A stretch of 7,944 nucleotides of DNA, from positions 1 to 7,944 of the forward strand of contig JBGQHM010000310.1 in the NCBI GenBank assembly GCA_041497995.1, read 5' to 3'. Positions 7,048-7,944 of the stretch are shown here, in pieces. The number at the start of each line of letters is the position of its first letter. Positions within the stretch are counted from its first letter, which is position 1. A program made the position numbers and the translations under genes. Under the pieces are notes generated by a model, which was not told where the DNA came from, searched no databases, and worked only from the letters and a program-made list of their open reading frames with translations. This DNA comes from DATKMS01 sp041497995. GTDB lineage: Bacteria > Desulfobacterota > Binatia > HRBIN30.

Positions 7048-7140
7048 GCCGGATACGTAGCTCTGGTCACCATTGGTGGGACGTCACCGCCGAAACGTGA
7101 GGATGAAGCTCGCGGCTCGTCAGGTCGGTTGCGTCGCCAC

Positions 7141-7152
7141 GGAAAGAGAGAG
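7141..7152 (+). promoter_or_regulatory. Purine-rich ribosome binding site of the CHRD lipoprotein gene
   Basis: GGAAAGAGAGAG ends 6 bp before ATG 7159. It is the strongest ribosome site in the window and agrees with the signal peptide starting at this ATG. Confidence 0.55.
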
Positions 7153-7158
7153 TAACCC

Positions 7159-7944
7159 ATGTCGACGCTGAACGGATCGCATACCACCAGGACACTCGCC
7201 GCGCTCAGCAGCGTGCTCTTGCTCTTCCTTGCGGCGTGCGGGGACGACAACAACTCTCCGGCGCCGATCAACACGGCAACGCCGACCAACACGCGAACCA
7301 ACACCATCCCCATCCCACCGACATCAACCCTGACACCGACGAATCCACCGGCCCCAACGCCCACGTCGACGTCGACGTCAACGGTTCCACCACCCAACAC
7401 GCCCACAGCCACGCCGACGTCAACGGTTCCACCGCCGAACACGCCCACAGCCACGCCGACGGTGACGGCAACGCCGAGTCCGACCACGACAGCCACCCCA
7501 GTCGCTACCGCGACTGGAACGGCAACCGCAACGGCAACCAGTACGCCGACCGAAACTTCGACGCCGGTGGAATTGCAGGCAACGCTCAGCGGCGAGAACG
7601 AAGTGCCGCCGGTGACGACCGTCGCGAGCGGAACGGCAACCGTGGTCGTGGACCAGGCCCATTCGTTGATCACGGTGACCCTCACGACGAGCGGGCTCGC
7701 CGACGTGATACTCGCACACATTCATCTCGGCGCCGTTGGTGTGGCTGGCCCCGTCATCTTCCCACTCTATGGGGCCGCGGACGGAGCGTTCACGTCGCCC
7801 TATACCAAGACCGTCACCGCCGCGGATCTCGTACCGGCTCCAGGGGCACAGACGTTTGCGGAGGCGGTCGCCGCGATTCAAAGCGGCGGCACCTACGTCA
7901 ACATTCACACGACGGCCCACCCGAACGGCGAGATTCGCGGTCAG
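7159..7944 (+). CDS. Lipoprotein with Thr/Pro-rich stalk and CHRD domain, C-terminus cut by the window edge
   Basis: The visible 262 residues fall into three parts. Residues 1-27 are a type II signal peptide with a charged start (R11), a hydrophobic core (LAALSSVLLLFLAAC) and the lipobox L24-A25-A26-C27. Gly rather than Asp at position +2 suggests transport to the outer membrane in a Lol-type system. Residues about 38-136 are a low-complexity Thr/Pro/Ala stalk, including a 14-residue unit repeated twice (74-87 and 88-101). Residues about 137-262 form a CHRD domain: LSGENEVPPV (143-152), ASGTATVVV, AHIHLGAVGVAGPVIFPLYG (186-205), TAADL (220-224), GGTYVNIHT (243-251) and the terminal GEIRGQ (257-262). 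CHRD domains were first named from chordin and are common in secreted bacterial proteins, but their biochemical role is not settled. The stop is not in the window; since GEIRGQ normally closes the domain, only a few codons may be missing, or a further domain may follow. It looks unrelated to the glycan genes. Confidence 0.92.
   Translation, partial: MSTLNGSHTTRTLAALSSVLLLFLAACGDDNNSPAPINTATPTNTRTNTIPIPPTSTLTPTNPPAPTPTSTSTSTVPPPNTPTATPTSTVPPPNTPTATPTVTATPSPTTTATPVATATGTATATATSTPTETSTPVELQATLSGENEVPPVTTVASGTATVVVDQAHSLITVTLTTSGLADVILAHIHLGAVGVAGPVIFPLYGAADGAFTSPYTKTVTAADLVPAPGAQTFAEAVAAIQSGGTYVNIHTTAHPNGEIRGQ
7378..7461 (+). repeat. Tandem 42 bp repeat, two copies, in the Thr/Pro stalk
   Basis: Copies at 7378-7419 and 7420-7461 differ at only two bases, both in synonymous third positions of adjacent Pro codons. 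Each encodes STVPPPNTPTATPT. The copy number is in frame, so gain or loss would change stalk length without breaking the gene. A smaller TCGACG run precedes it. Confidence 0.85.

Larger units (their letters stand above)
6957..7158. promoter_or_regulatory. Divergent intergenic region between the tRNA-binding protein and the CHRD lipoprotein genes
   Basis: These 202 bp separate two outward-facing starts and so should hold two promoters. The best element is TTGACT (7035-7040), a five-of-six match to a sigma-70 -35 box on the plus strand. The corresponding -10 position (about 7058-7063, TAGCTC) is poor. A dyad overlaps the TTGACT (see separate entry). No gene is visible here. Confidence 0.35.

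Noticed and set aside
6627..7721. A 364-codon open frame on the minus strand that contains the tRNA-binding domain at its C-terminus and a Val/Gly-rich N-terminal half.
   Set aside because: The Val/Gly repeats are the reverse complement of the Thr/Pro stalk codons of the CHRD lipoprotein. That gene has a ribosome site, signal peptide and domain on the plus strand. Only the last 109 codons match a family.
1..7944. CRISPR arrays, insertion sequences, tRNA, rRNA and riboswitches.
   Set aside because: No regularly spaced direct repeats, transposase motifs, terminal inverted repeats or recognisable structured-RNA consensus sequences were seen.

Overview
The window is GC-rich, densely coding bacterial DNA, most likely from a Gram-negative bacterium. 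Evidence for that is a membrane protein of the O-antigen ligase/polymerase class, a set of surface-polysaccharide glycosyltransferases, and a lipoprotein with a canonical lipobox. The long Thr/Pro stalk joined to a CHRD domain is a style I associate with environmental, metagenome-derived lineages such as Binatota/Desulfobacterota-like bacteria. That placement is a weak impression only; no rRNA or other marker gene is present.

Layout. (1) Positions 1-1519, minus strand: a two-gene unit. A GT4 glycosyltransferase (1519 down to 377) overlaps, by an ATGA junction, a GT2 glycosyltransferase that starts at 380 and runs off the left edge. (2) Positions 1520-1583: a 64 bp divergent intergenic region that must hold both promoters. 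(3) Positions 1584-6493, plus strand: a tight three-gene unit. It holds a second GT4 glycosyltransferase, a 937-residue polytopic O-antigen ligase/polymerase-like protein with a C-terminal TPR array, and a second GT2 glycosyltransferase. The gaps are 3 bp and 14 bp. (4) Positions 6494-6626: a convergent intergenic stretch with only a weak hairpin. (5) Positions 6627-6956, minus strand: a stand-alone tRNA-binding (OB-fold) domain of the methionyl-tRNA synthetase C-terminal type. (6) Positions 6957-7158: a divergent intergenic region with a bulged dyad overlapping a TTGACT element. (7) Positions 7159-7944, plus strand: a lipoprotein with a Thr/Pro-rich stalk and a CHRD domain, cut by the right edge at about the end of that domain.

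Functionally, regions 1-3 look like part of a surface glycan (O-antigen, capsule or exopolysaccharide) locus. GT4 and GT2 enzymes would assemble a lipid-linked repeat unit on the cytoplasmic face of the inner membrane. The Wzy_C-type protein would polymerise or ligate glycan on the periplasmic face. A flippase, an initiating phosphoglycosyltransferase and sugar-nucleotide genes are not in the window and may lie to the left. The tRNA-binding protein and the CHRD lipoprotein look unrelated to the glycan genes and to each other.

I found no mobile element, CRISPR array, tRNA, rRNA or recognisable riboswitch. Nothing here is clearly a new biological system. The items most worth a second look are the architecture of the ligase-TPR protein, the near-fusion of the plus-strand GT4 to it, the solitary MetRS-type domain, and the stalked CHRD lipoprotein.
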